Assembly (NCBI RefSeq): GCF_900112935.1 | Contig: NZ_FONM01000001.1 | Coordinates: 1 to 64,000 of the forward strand | Source of the DNA: Trichococcus pasteurii | Lineage (GTDB): Bacteria > Bacillota > Bacilli > Lactobacillales > Aerococcaceae | Direction of reading: 5' to 3' | Length of the DNA: 64,000 bases | Shown here: one piece after another, positions 7,401 through 14,733 of the stretch | Layout: every line of letters starts with the position of its first letter | How positions within the stretch are numbered: the stretch's first letter is position 1 | Program-made: the position numbers and the translations under genes | Notes under the pieces: generated by a model | What the model was told of the DNA's origin: nothing | Database searches by the model: none | What the model saw: only the letters and a program-made list of their open reading frames with translations

Positions 7401-8204
7401 ATGGCAACACACAAACAAGCCGTTCCACCACCTACCGTATTCTTTGGAGAAGAAGCTTTTCAACCGATCGACCACACGGAAGTCCGCTGGCTGGGCAGCG
7501 GCGGGATGTTCGTGAACACCCGCGGCACCTGCATCATGATGGATCCGATGCTGAAGGGTTTTGATATGCCGCTTTTGATCGACATGCCGATTGCGCCTGA
7601 AAATATCCCGCATCTGGATGCGGTCTTGATTACGCACTGCGACAATGACCATTACAGCGTGCCGTCGCTGCACGCGATGGAGCATGTCTCCAAGGCATTC
7701 CACGGGCCGCATTATGTGGCCGAACTGATGCAGGCGGAAGGGTTTCCGGCAAACGGGCATGACATCGGCGACAGCTTCGAAGTCGGTCCGGCCAAAATAA
7801 CGCTGACGCCGGCGGACCATGCCTGGCAGAATGAAAAAGCCAAATACAATTACCGGGTATTCCGGTTGGAGGATTACTGCGGTTTTTGGATTGAGACGCC
7901 GGATGGGATCATCTGGGCACCGGGCGATTCCCGTTTGATGAAGGAGCACCTGGAGATGCCGCAGCCGGATGCGATCCTCTTTGACTTTTCCGACAACGAG
8001 TGGCATATCGGATTGGAAGGGGCCATCCAAATGGCGAACACCTATCCTGAAGCGCATCTTATCCTATGCCATTGGGGCACGGTGGATGCACCTGATCTGA
8101 ACGTTTTCAACGCCGACCCGCAATCCTTGTACGACCGGGTGGTTAATCCGGAAAGGATCCATGCTTATGCTCCAGGGCAGCCATTCAGCCTGAAAAAATC
8201 CTAA
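7401..8204 (+). CDS. Metallo-beta-lactamase-fold hydrolase (UlaG-like)
   Basis: 267 residues, start ATG after AGAAGGAGGAAAATAAA. Metal-binding motif THCDNDHYS near residues 75-83 is the H-x-(H/C)-x-D-H-type motif with Cys at the second His position; other ligands are likely TPADHAW (about residue 137), APGDSR (about 175) and the late CHWGT (about 222). No signal peptide: cytosolic. The overall pattern (R..GSGGMFVNT...C.MMDP) is that of UlaG/L-ascorbate-6-phosphate-lactonase-like hydrolases, whose substrates vary widely. Followed 18 bases later by the histidine phosphatase gene, likely one operon. Substrate not assigned. Confidence 0.88.
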   Translation: MATHKQAVPPPTVFFGEEAFQPIDHTEVRWLGSGGMFVNTRGTCIMMDPMLKGFDMPLLIDMPIAPENIPHLDAVLITHCDNDHYSVPSLHAMEHVSKAFHGPHYVAELMQAEGFPANGHDIGDSFEVGPAKITLTPADHAWQNEKAKYNYRVFRLEDYCGFWIETPDGIIWAPGDSRLMKEHLEMPQPDAILFDFSDNEWHIGLEGAIQMANTYPEAHLILCHWGTVDAPDLNVFNADPQSLYDRVVNPERIHAYAPGQPFSLKKS

Positions 8205-8222
8205 ATGATGGGAGATTTGCGG

Positions 8223-8792
8223 ATGAAACGATTATATTTGGTCCGTCACGGGGAAACCTTGTTCAATATTCAAGGAAAGATTCAGGGATGGAGCGACTCA
8301 CCTTTGACGCAACGGGGCATCAAACAGGCTCAGGCTGTGCGGGATTATTTCGAATCGGAAGGCATCAGCTTCGATCATGCGTACAGTTCGACGTCGGAAA
8401 GGGCGAGCGATACGTTGGAACTGATTACCGACATGCCCTATGCCCGTCTGAAAGGCTTGAAGGAGGTCAATTACGGCTTCTTCGAAGGGGAGCGGGAGAT
8501 GCTCAAACCGAAGGAACCACAGGAAATCGTGTCGTTCTTTGTGCCGTTCGGCGGGGAAAATACGAATGATGTGGCGGAACGGATGGCACAGACACTGACC
8601 GAAGTGATGGAGCAGGATGATCATACGAACGTTTTGGCAGTTTCGCACAGTGGCGCCTGCTACAACTTTCTGAAGCTTTGGCAAGACCCGGCGGAGGAGT
8701 TGGCGAAGGGTTTCCCGAACGGGAGCATCTTCGTTTACGAATATAAAGAGAAGGTATTCCGATTGGAGGAAGTAGTCCGGCCGGTTTTATAA
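8223..8792 (+). CDS. Histidine phosphatase family protein (phosphoglycerate mutase-like)
   Basis: 189 residues. ATG 8205 follows the previous stop directly, but GGGAGAT at 8210-8216 favours ATG 8223, giving the usual MKRLYLVRHGETLFN start. The RHGE motif with the phospho-accepting His is at residues 8-11, the second active-site region is YSSTSERASDTLEL and the distal catalytic His is in AVSHSGACYNFL. Such enzymes dephosphorylate small phosphorylated metabolites; 2,3-bisphosphoglycerate-independent assignment is not possible. Shares an operon with the UlaG-like hydrolase upstream and possibly the aldo/keto reductase 41 bases downstream. Confidence 0.92.
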   Translation: MKRLYLVRHGETLFNIQGKIQGWSDSPLTQRGIKQAQAVRDYFESEGISFDHAYSSTSERASDTLELITDMPYARLKGLKEVNYGFFEGEREMLKPKEPQEIVSFFVPFGGENTNDVAERMAQTLTEVMEQDDHTNVLAVSHSGACYNFLKLWQDPAEELAKGFPNGSIFVYEYKEKVFRLEEVVRPVL

Positions 8793-8833
8793 CGCAATAA
8801 GACTGTACGTTTAAGAGGAACGGAGGAAAAAAG

Positions 8834-9814
8834 ATGGAATATGTGAAATTCGGCAACACAGGGATGGATGTATCGCGGATCTGTTTGGGCTGCATGAGCT
8901 TCGGGGATCCGGATACATGGCTGCACAAGTGGGCGTTGAAGGAAGATGAAAGCAGGCCGATCATCAAACGCGCCTTGGAGTTGGGCATCAATTTCTTTGA
9001 TACAGCGAATGTCTATTCATTGGGAAAAAGCGAAGAAATCCTCGGACGCGCGATCAAAGACTTTGCCAAGCGTGATGAAGTGGTCATCGCAACGAAGGTC
9101 CACGGCAAGATGCACGAGGGCCCGAACGGTTCCGGGCTGTCCCGCAAGTCCATCCTGAGCGAAATCGACAACAGCCTGAAGCGTCTGGATATGGATTATG
9201 TGGATCTCTACATCATCCACCGCTGGGACTACAACACACCGATCGAGGAAACGATGGAAGCCCTGCATGATGTGGTGAAATCCGGGAAGGCCCGTTATAT
9301 CGGAGCTTCCGCAATGTATGCCTGGCAGTTCCAAAAAGCGCTGCATGTTGCGGAAAAGAACGGTTGGACGCGCTTCGTGTCGATGCAGGACCATCTGAAC
9401 CTGCTTTACCGCGAAGAGGAGCGGGAAATGCTGCCGCTTTGCCGGGAAGAAAAAATCGCTGTGACCCCGTACAGTCCAATGGCTTCAGGACGATTGACGC
9501 GCGATTGGTCGGAGACGTCCAAACGAATGGAAACGGATAACGTGGCGCGTTCGAAATACGATGCCACTGCCGATAAGGACCGGATCATCGTCGAACGATT
9601 GGCGCAAGTAGCCGCTGACAGAGGTGTTTCCCGCGTCGAGATTGCCTTGGCTTGGCTCCTGCAGAAGGAACCGGTCGTAGCTCCCATCATCGGGGCGACA
9701 AAGCTGGAGCACTTAGATAAACCGGTGGATGCCGTCTCTGTAAAGCTGACCGCTGACGAAGTCGCATTCCTGGAAGAACCGTATGTTCCGCATTTGATTG
9801 TCGGACACAGCTGA
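8834..9814 (+). CDS. Aldo/keto reductase
   Basis: 326 residues, ATG after GGAGGAAAAAAG. Catalytic tetrad of the aldo/keto reductase TIM barrel is visible: Asp in FFDTANVYS (about residue 57), Tyr in the same segment, Lys in VVIATKVHG (about residue 86) and His in DLYIIHRWD (about residue 127); the NADPH-binding C-terminal GATKLEHLDKPVDAV segment is intact. The family reduces aldehydes and ketones with NADPH; the SIM to YhdN/IolS-type proteins is general. It follows two hydrolase genes without a clear terminator, so cotranscription is possible. Confidence 0.94.
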   Translation: MEYVKFGNTGMDVSRICLGCMSFGDPDTWLHKWALKEDESRPIIKRALELGINFFDTANVYSLGKSEEILGRAIKDFAKRDEVVIATKVHGKMHEGPNGSGLSRKSILSEIDNSLKRLDMDYVDLYIIHRWDYNTPIEETMEALHDVVKSGKARYIGASAMYAWQFQKALHVAEKNGWTRFVSMQDHLNLLYREEEREMLPLCREEKIAVTPYSPMASGRLTRDWSETSKRMETDNVARSKYDATADKDRIIVERLAQVAADRGVSRVEIALAWLLQKEPVVAPIIGATKLEHLDKPVDAVSVKLTADEVAFLEEPYVPHLIVGHS

Positions 9815-9966
9815 GGCATTCCGGCAGGTAGAAAAATCATCCTTGAGACTGATTTATTTACTTAAGATAAGCAGTATACTTTGTTCACGATAACCAGACA
9901 GAGCCAGCTCAAAAAGCTGGGTGCTAAGAATGGTTGTCCAAATCAATCAGCAAAGGAAAATGCATA

Positions 9967-10248
9967 ATGAAAGTAAAAAAGAAAATCAGTCTGACACCGT
10001 TTAGTAAAGTCAAGTCACTTATACTTTCCCTGTTCGATTCCAAAGTCGACGGCAAGAAAAAATGGCTGGTGTTGGGGATCATTCTTTACATCATCAGTCC
10101 GATCGACATTATCCCGGATTTTGTGCCGATGGCCGGTTACGCGGACGATGTGCTGTTGCCGATCCTGTTTTTGGTCGCTGAAAAACTATTGAGCGACGGA
10201 GCGATTGAAGAAAACGAGCGTCCAATCAAAGAAGCCAAAAAAATATAA
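9967..10248 (+). CDS. YkvA/DUF1232 family small membrane protein
   Basis: 93 residues from ATG 9967 with AAAGGAAAA upstream; the frame is open from 9934 but that start has no ribosome site. The DUF1232 signature WLVLGIILYIISPIDIIPDFVPMAGYADD is present at residues 33-61, with one to two membrane segments. Function of the family is unknown. The leader contains a small hairpin (CCAGCT-N5-AGCTGG at 9904-9920). Terminator at 10264-10304. Confidence 0.92.
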   Translation: MKVKKKISLTPFSKVKSLILSLFDSKVDGKKKWLVLGIILYIISPIDIIPDFVPMAGYADDVLLPILFLVAEKLLSDGAIEENERPIKEAKKI

Positions 10249-10263
10249 TGCATGGATTTTCTG

Positions 10264-10304
10264 GCCCCGTTCCTCGCCTAAATGGCAAAGGAGCGGGGCT
10301 TTTT
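10264..10304 (+). terminator. Intrinsic terminator
   Basis: GCCCCGTTCCT pairs with AGGAGCGGGGC with one G-U pair, followed by five T. It ends the YkvA-like gene. Confidence 0.88.
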
Positions 10305-10408
10305 CGCGGTTTGTACCTTGAGCACCCGGTTGGACGTGGCTTCTGCAATCCTTTAGAATGATCTTATGGATTCAATATAAGCTATTCTGAAGGCGAGGAA
10401 AACAATAG

Positions 10409-11158
10409 ATGAATGAAATGATCGAGCGCATCCTGGCGCATCGCACGGTAAGGGATTTTGAAGAACGACATTTGAACCCGGAACAGATAGAAACGATTGT
10501 CCGCAGCGCCCAGGCGGCTTCGACTTCGAGCTTTGTGCAGGCCTACTCCATCATCGGAGTCACGGATCCTGACAAAAAACGCGAATTGGCGAAAATCGCG
10601 CGCAACCAGCATTTTGTTGCCGAGAATGGCCATTTCTTCGTGTTTTGCGCCGACTTGCATCGCCACGATGTGATCGGAAAGATGGAAGGGAAGGATGTTG
10701 CAGCCTCGCTTGAGAGCACCGAGAAATTCATGGTCAGCGTGGTTGATGCATCCCTGGCTGCCCAGAATGCTGCTTTGGCGGCTGAAGCGATGGGGCTCGG
10801 GATCTGTTACGTAGGCGGCTTGCGGAATGACCTCGAAAAAGTCAGCGAACTCCTGAAGATTCCCGATAAAGTGATCCCGCTCTTCGGACTGGCGGTCGGT
10901 TATCCGGCCAGCGTCAACGACCAGAAACCGCGTCTGCCTTTCGAACATATTTACCATGAAAACGAGTATCAACAGAATAATGCGGTTTATAAAGAACAAC
11001 TGAAGCAGTACAACGAAGAGATCCAAGAGTACTATCGGGCGCGGACCGAAGGCGAACGCTGCGACACTTGGACCGGCCAGATGGCAGAGATGCTCTCCCA
11101 TCCGCAACGCATGTACATGCATGATTTCGTCGAAAAGCAAGGAATGAACAAGCACTGA
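10409..11158 (+). CDS. NfsA-type FMN-dependent nitroreductase
   Basis: 249 residues, ATG after GGCGAGGAAAACAAT. The FMN-binding N-terminus AHRTVRDFEERHLNPEQIETIV, QAASTSSFVQAYSIIGVTD, and GICYVGGLRND, LFGLAVGYP motifs are those of the NfsA/Frp group of oxygen-insensitive NADPH-dependent nitroreductases/flavin reductases, and the length (about 240-250) fits. The long C-terminal tail (YKEQLKQYNEEIQEYY...) is the NfsA-type dimer extension. Acts as a homodimer on nitroaromatics, quinones or chromate; physiological substrate not known. Standing alone between two non-coding regions. Confidence 0.93.
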   Translation: MNEMIERILAHRTVRDFEERHLNPEQIETIVRSAQAASTSSFVQAYSIIGVTDPDKKRELAKIARNQHFVAENGHFFVFCADLHRHDVIGKMEGKDVAASLESTEKFMVSVVDASLAAQNAALAAEAMGLGICYVGGLRNDLEKVSELLKIPDKVIPLFGLAVGYPASVNDQKPRLPFEHIYHENEYQQNNAVYKEQLKQYNEEIQEYYRARTEGERCDTWTGQMAEMLSHPQRMYMHDFVEKQGMNKH

Positions 11159-11265
11159 CTATTTAGGACTTTGCAGAAGTTAATTCCGTATTTTGAAACA
11201 CTCAACTGGAATTTAGTTTTTCAAATAGCAATTCACCATAGCTTCTAGAAAATAAATATTTCCAC

Positions 11266-11294
11266 TTGCATCGAACGGATATTCGTGTTATAGT
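11266..11294 (+). promoter_or_regulatory. Strong sigma-A-type promoter of a probable non-coding RNA
   Basis: TTGCAT (11266-11271), an exact 17-base spacer and TATAGT (11289-11294). No ORF with a ribosome site follows for about 290 bases, and two terminator-like hairpins lie at 11470-11506 and 11534-11558. Confidence 0.7.
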
Positions 11295-11296
11295 TA

Positions 11297-11558
11297 CCTT
11301 TCAACGTCCAAGAACATATGCAACTGATATGTATGGAACCATGGCTTTTCTCTATTCTGCAGCGGATGCTGCAGGCAAACGGAACCAAAAATAAGCGAAG
11401 TTAAATTTATTATGTAGCGCCACAGTGTGGTGCCCGCAACATGAATTTCCAAGATTTAGATTTGATAGTGAAAAAGCCGCGATTCCTGTACAGGAATACC
11501 TTTTTCTTTCTTATGATAATAAGTAGAGACGGGAAGGTACTCGATTGAGTGCCTTTTT
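11297..11558 (+). ncRNA. Predicted structured non-coding RNA, about 205-260 nt, family not recognised
   Basis: The stretch between the promoter at 11266-11294 and the terminator at 11534-11558 has no credible ORF but many hairpins: a 7-bp stem CTGCAGC-GGAT-GCTGCAG (about 11362-11379), GCGCCA-N5-TGGTGC (about 11417-11433), the 16-base palindrome ATTCCTGTACAGGAAT (11482-11497) flanked by A and T runs, and CCTT..CGTC at the 5' end complementary to GACG..AAGG at the 3' end (11528-11537). Length and closing stem recall 6S RNA, but I do not recognise conserved bubble sequences and could not place it in a known family; SRP RNA, tmRNA and RNase P signatures are absent. Confidence 0.5.
11534..11558 (+). 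terminator. Intrinsic terminator
   Basis: GGTACTC (11536-11542) pairs with GAGTGCC (11547-11553) across a 4-base loop and is followed by five T. Likely 3' end of the RNA candidate. Confidence 0.75.
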
Positions 11559-11651
11559 GATTTCTCTAAATACAGAAAAAAAGGATATATGAGGAGGTTG
11601 AAAGATAGTAGCGTACGCATATGGTTACGCTAAAGAAGGAGCAAGAAATAT

Positions 11652-11783
11652 ATGAAGAACATCGTCTATACGAATTCGCAGAACGTGACTATTGAAATAT
11701 CGTGGGAAGCGTATTACAAAGAGATCGACATGCGCAAACAAGAGCGTTTGAAGAAAAAACAAGCGCAAACAAGCGGCAAATAA
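11652..11783 (+). CDS. Small hypothetical protein, 43 residues
   Basis: ATG at 11652 with GAAGGAGC at about 11634-11641 as a strong ribosome site, TAA at 11781-11783. Product begins MKNIVYTNSQNVTIEISWE and ends in a highly basic helix (MRKQERLKKKQAQTSGK). No membrane segment or Cys. Family not recognised. Immediately upstream is a possible 14-codon ORF (11589-11633, AAAGGAT ribosome site) whose last part overlaps the inverted repeat TAGCGTA-N9-TACGCTA, so a leader peptide arrangement is possible. A terminator follows at 11824-11878. Confidence 0.6.
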   Translation: MKNIVYTNSQNVTIEISWEAYYKEIDMRKQERLKKKQAQTSGK

Positions 11784-11823
11784 GGTATAAACAGCCCCCT
11801 ATGAACGCAGAGCTGTAAATTAA

Positions 11824-11878
11824 AAAGCTTGGAATCCCTGACTCACAATTGATGAGTCATCGGCTTCTGGGCTTTTTT
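11824..11878 (+). terminator. Intrinsic terminator
   Basis: Outer arm AAGCTTGGAA pairs with TTCTGGGCTT and inner GACTCA pairs with TGAGTC, ending in six T. It closes the small-ORF transcript ahead of the CLC gene. Confidence 0.7.
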
Positions 11879-12040
11879 GCTTGTTTCCGTTTCAAGGAGG
11901 AATTGGGTTCTGTATCCAAATGTTGCGTTCGGTTCGGACAATAACTTTCAGATATTCCTATTGGTTTCGTGGTATCATCATTTGAGGATGCCTTATAAAA
12001 GGCGCGGTGAAAAATATCAGATAGAAGAAGGATAACAACA

Positions 12041-13258
12041 ATGGATCAAAAGAAAGCAGCGGTTTATCAAGAAATACTTTTTTATGGGATTGCGGCAATC
12101 CTGATGGGCATACTCGTGGGAGCTTTGGACGCCTTGTTCGGCGAAGTCCTCATTCTGATCACGCAGTTCCGCGGGCAGCACATCGCATTATTGCTACCGT
12201 TCCTCGCAGTCGCAGGCTTAGCGATCGTCTATATCTACCAAAAATTCGGCAAAAACAGCAGCAAAGGAATGGGATTAATCTTCTCCGCGGGGAACAGGCA
12301 GGATGAAGAGATACCGAAACGACTGGTTCCGCTAGTCATCGGCGGTACTTGGCTGACCCACCTATTCGGCGGCAGTGCCGGCCGGGAGGGCGTAGCCGTG
12401 CAGATCGGAGCGACCGTCGGCTATACTTTCGGCAAGAAGCTCCCTTTCCAAGATTCGAAAAAAATCCTGTTGGTTGCCGGGATGGCTGGCGGTTTCGCGG
12501 GCTTGTTCCAGACACCGATGGCGGCTACCTTTTTCGCCTTGGAGGTGCTGATGGTCGGCAGAATCGAATACCGCGCGCTTTTCCCCGCAGCGCTGAGCGC
12601 CTTTGTGGCTTCCTATACCTCGCATTTCCTCGGATTGGAAAAATTTTCGGTGGACTTGAGTGTGGCTGTCCCGGTCGATTTGCTTTTTGCTGGAAAGGTT
12701 GTCCTCTTGGGCATCGTCTTCGGAGCAGTCGGCGGGTTGTTCGCTAAGCTGCTGAAGAACACGAAAGGTTGGCTGGCGCAAAAGATAGCGGATCCTTACA
12801 GAAGGATTTTTGTGGTGGGCGTGTTGCTGTCCATCGCGATGTTTGCGTTGCATACGGGACGCTACTCGGGCTTGGGCACCAATCTGATCAGCGCCAGTTT
12901 CGATGAAGGCACGATCTACGGCTACGACTGGGTACTGAAGTTGGTGCTGACGATCGTGACTCTGGCAGCGGGATTCCAGGGCGGGGAAGTCACGCCTTTG
13001 TTCTCGATCGGCGCAAGCTTGGGCTATTGGCTGGCTCCGGTGTTCGGTTTGCCGCCGGAATTTGTGGCCGCCTTGGGATACGCAAGTGTTTTCGCATCCG
13101 CGACGAACACCTTCATCGCGCCCGTCTTCATTGGCGTCGAAGTCTTCGGCTATGACACCTTGCCGTATTTTTTTGCGATCGTGTCGGTCGCCTACGTGTT
13201 CAACAGCGGGTATTCCATCTATGCGCAAGAAAAAGCCAAGAGCGATTATTTGCAATAA
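12041..13258 (+). CDS. CLC-family antiporter, probable fluoride/proton type (CLC-F)
   Basis: 405 residues with about ten to twelve membrane helices; ATG with AGAAGAAGGATAACAAC upstream. The CLC gating-glutamate motif is GREGVAVQ (Glu at about residue 116), with Val where chloride-type CLCs have Pro. The first anion-filter loop reads KGMGLI (Met about residue 77) instead of GSGIP, i.e. the central-ion Ser is replaced by Met. Both changes are known for the CLC-F clade, which exports fluoride in exchange for protons. Later GFQGGEVTPLFSIGA and a C-terminal Tyr-rich helix fit as well. No crcB-type fluoride riboswitch was recognised in its leader. Chloride transport is the alternative. Confidence 0.85.
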   Translation: MDQKKAAVYQEILFYGIAAILMGILVGALDALFGEVLILITQFRGQHIALLLPFLAVAGLAIVYIYQKFGKNSSKGMGLIFSAGNRQDEEIPKRLVPLVIGGTWLTHLFGGSAGREGVAVQIGATVGYTFGKKLPFQDSKKILLVAGMAGGFAGLFQTPMAATFFALEVLMVGRIEYRALFPAALSAFVASYTSHFLGLEKFSVDLSVAVPVDLLFAGKVVLLGIVFGAVGGLFAKLLKNTKGWLAQKIADPYRRIFVVGVLLSIAMFALHTGRYSGLGTNLISASFDEGTIYGYDWVLKLVLTIVTLAAGFQGGEVTPLFSIGASLGYWLAPVFGLPPEFVAALGYASVFASATNTFIAPVFIGVEVFGYDTLPYFFAIVSVAYVFNSGYSIYAQEKAKSDYLQ

Positions 13259-13299
13259 TTATTCTGAGTAAATAAGGGTAACGTATACTTTCGAAGCGG

Positions 13300-13325
13300 G
13301 CTGTCTCAAACTGAGGCAGTCTTTT
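13300..13325 (+). terminator. Intrinsic terminator after CLC gene
   Basis: GGCTGTCTCA-AAC-TGAGGCAGTC hairpin followed by TTTT. The GCTGTCT arm recurs in other terminators of the window (14532, 19601, 24527). Confidence 0.85.
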
Positions 13326-13356
13326 CTGTGTTGGCTACGAATGGGTTTGCCGGTAT

Positions 13357-13435
13357 GATAATCCAGGCATTCGGCGACTGCGGAGGGCAAAATTGCCGAA
13401 TACAGGTACAATATTCGATAATTCGGGCATCCGGC
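13357..13435. repeat. Degenerate direct repeat in intergenic DNA
   Basis: GATAATCCAGGCATTCGGC at 13357-13375 recurs as GATAATTCGGGCATCCGGC at 13417-13435, exactly 60 bases apart with four mismatches in 19; the first copy also has GCCGAAT downstream as an inverted partner. The 13259-13626 gap otherwise holds only the terminator at 13300 and AT-rich DNA before the VOC gene. Confidence 0.5.
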
Positions 13436-13626
13436 CGGAGCTATCTGCAATAACCAAATAAAATTGCACATTTCATCCATGCAATTTCAGTTTCTCAAAA
13501 AACCCCCCTGGTTCGCTAAAATTAGCTTTTCACATCTGACGAAATTATAATAGGCTATAAAGAGACATTCTTCAGAACGACCCGGATCAGAAACAGAAAA
13601 ATTCCAAAACAGAACGGAGAATAAGC

Positions 13627-13998
13627 ATGAGCATCGGAGCATTTTCCCTCAGTTTGACGGTCAAGGACATACATGCATCAAAAGTATTTTACGAAAAATT
13701 GGGCTTCAGCACTTTCGGCGGGGACATCGATCAGAATTGGCTGATTATGAAGAATGAGGACTGCATCATCGGGCTGTTCCAGGGCATGTTCGAGAAAAAT
13801 ATGCTGACGTTCAATCCCGGTTGGAACAGCAACGCGGAGGAAGTGAATCCGTTCAAGGATGTCCGCCAACTGCAGGAGGAATTGCGGGAAAAAGGAATCG
13901 CTTTTGTTTCGGAAGCCGATCCGGAATCAGAAGGACCGGCCAGCTTCATCATTGAGGATCCCGACGGCAATCCGATCCTCGTCGACCAGCACAGATAA
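13627..13998 (+). CDS. VOC superfamily (glyoxalase-like) protein
   Basis: 123 residues, ATG after ACGGAGAATAAGC. Two paired beta-alpha-beta-beta-beta modules: residues 1-60 (FSLSLTVKDIHASKVFYEKLGF) and 61-123 (ELREKGIAFVSEADPES...SFIIEDPDGNPILVDQH), the last stretch providing the usual metal-ligand or structural Asp/His. Such proteins range from lactoylglutathione lyases to antibiotic-binding proteins; substrate unknown. A second VOC gene follows 86 bases downstream. Confidence 0.92.
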   Translation: MSIGAFSLSLTVKDIHASKVFYEKLGFSTFGGDIDQNWLIMKNEDCIIGLFQGMFEKNMLTFNPGWNSNAEEVNPFKDVRQLQEELREKGIAFVSEADPESEGPASFIIEDPDGNPILVDQHR

Positions 13999-14084
13999 CT
14001 TTCCTTTTGCTGGAATTCTGTTTCCAATTGCATATTACACGAGCCATCCACAGCGACTGTTTTTCGAAAAATAGGAGGTCAATC

Positions 14085-14480
14085 ATGGGAAGAATTATTC
14101 ATTTTGAAATCCATGTGGACGATATGGAACGGGCTAAGCTTTTCTACGGAGATGTTTTCGGGTGGACATTCGAAGATTGGACCGCTTTTACGGGTAGGCC
14201 CTATTTCGGGGCGATTACAGGGGATGCTAGCGAACCGGGTATCAACGGCGCTTTGATGCAACGCCAAAGTGCTCCGCCTGAGGTAAATCAAGGGTTGAAC
14301 GCTTTTGTGTGCACGATGGGGACCGAAGATTACGATGCGACCGAAGCGCTGATCCTGGAGAAGGGCGGCAAAGTCGCAATGCCGAAGAATGCGCTGACCG
14401 GGATGGCTTGGCAGGGATATTATTTCGATACGGAAGGGAATCTGTTCGGGATCCATCAACCGGACCTGAATGCAAAATAG
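14085..14480 (+). CDS. VOC superfamily (glyoxalase-like) protein
   Basis: 131 residues from ATG 14085, preceded by AGGAGGTCAATC; the longer frame from 14007 has no ribosome site. Starts MGRIIHFEIHVDDMERAKLFYGDVFGW, the standard N-terminal VOC module with His in FEIHV, and ends YYFDTEGNLFGIHQPD, the C-terminal module. Closest in pattern to the 27 kDa antigen Cfp30B/YdeN-type glyoxalase-like proteins. No catalytic assignment. Weak similarity to the neighbouring VOC protein at 13627 is at family level only, so not a recent duplication. Confidence 0.93.
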   Translation: MGRIIHFEIHVDDMERAKLFYGDVFGWTFEDWTAFTGRPYFGAITGDASEPGINGALMQRQSAPPEVNQGLNAFVCTMGTEDYDATEALILEKGGKVAMPKNALTGMAWQGYYFDTEGNLFGIHQPDLNAK

Positions 14481-14531
14481 CAGCCTCGGAACAGGTTGAG
14501 GATTATCAAATAGCATATAGGGAAAACGGAG

Positions 14532-14556
14532 GGCTGTCTCTTTATGGACAGTCTTT
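14532..14556 (+). terminator. Intrinsic terminator
   Basis: GGCTGTC-N8-GACAGTC hairpin followed by TTTT, downstream of the second VOC gene. Confidence 0.8.
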
Positions 14557-14586
14557 TCGTGTTGTGCCCACAGATATATCAAATGA

Positions 14587-14668
14587 TGTCCGATAATGCG
14601 GAAGAATCGGACAACCGGCACGCAAACGATCTGTAGCTTGTCCGATAACCAGAAAGAATTGGACAACC
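14587..14668. repeat. Two copies of a 30-base palindromic unit
   Basis: Units at 14587-14616 and 14639-14668 share 25 of 30 bases and both begin TGTCCGATAA and end GGACAACC. Within each, GTCCGAT pairs with AT(C/T)GGAC to form a hairpin. A shorter relative, TTGTCC-N5-GGACAA, lies at 56791-56807. No coding potential with a ribosome site. Confidence 0.6.
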
Positions 14669-14681
14669 CGAGGACTATAAC

Positions 14682-14727
14682 AAAAAAGGAAGGCTCTATC
14701 TCATCCCGAGACAGAGCCTTCCTTTTC
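14682..14727. terminator. Bidirectional intrinsic terminator
   Basis: AAGGAAGGCTCTATCTC pairs with GAGACAGAGCCTTCCTT, with T run on one side and A run on the other. Ends the minus-strand aminotransferase-ECF operon. Confidence 0.9.
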
Positions 14728-14733
14728 AATTCA

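Noticed and set aside
7334-9878. TTAAGATAAGCA(C/G)TATA occurring upstream of both 7401 and 9967 genes
   Set aside because: 16 of 17 identical, but with one mismatch allowed such a match is expected several times by chance in 64 kb, and box spacing is not promoter-like in both.
11790-12040. Fluoride riboswitch before the CLC gene
   Set aside because: No recognisable crcB-motif sequence or fold in this leader.
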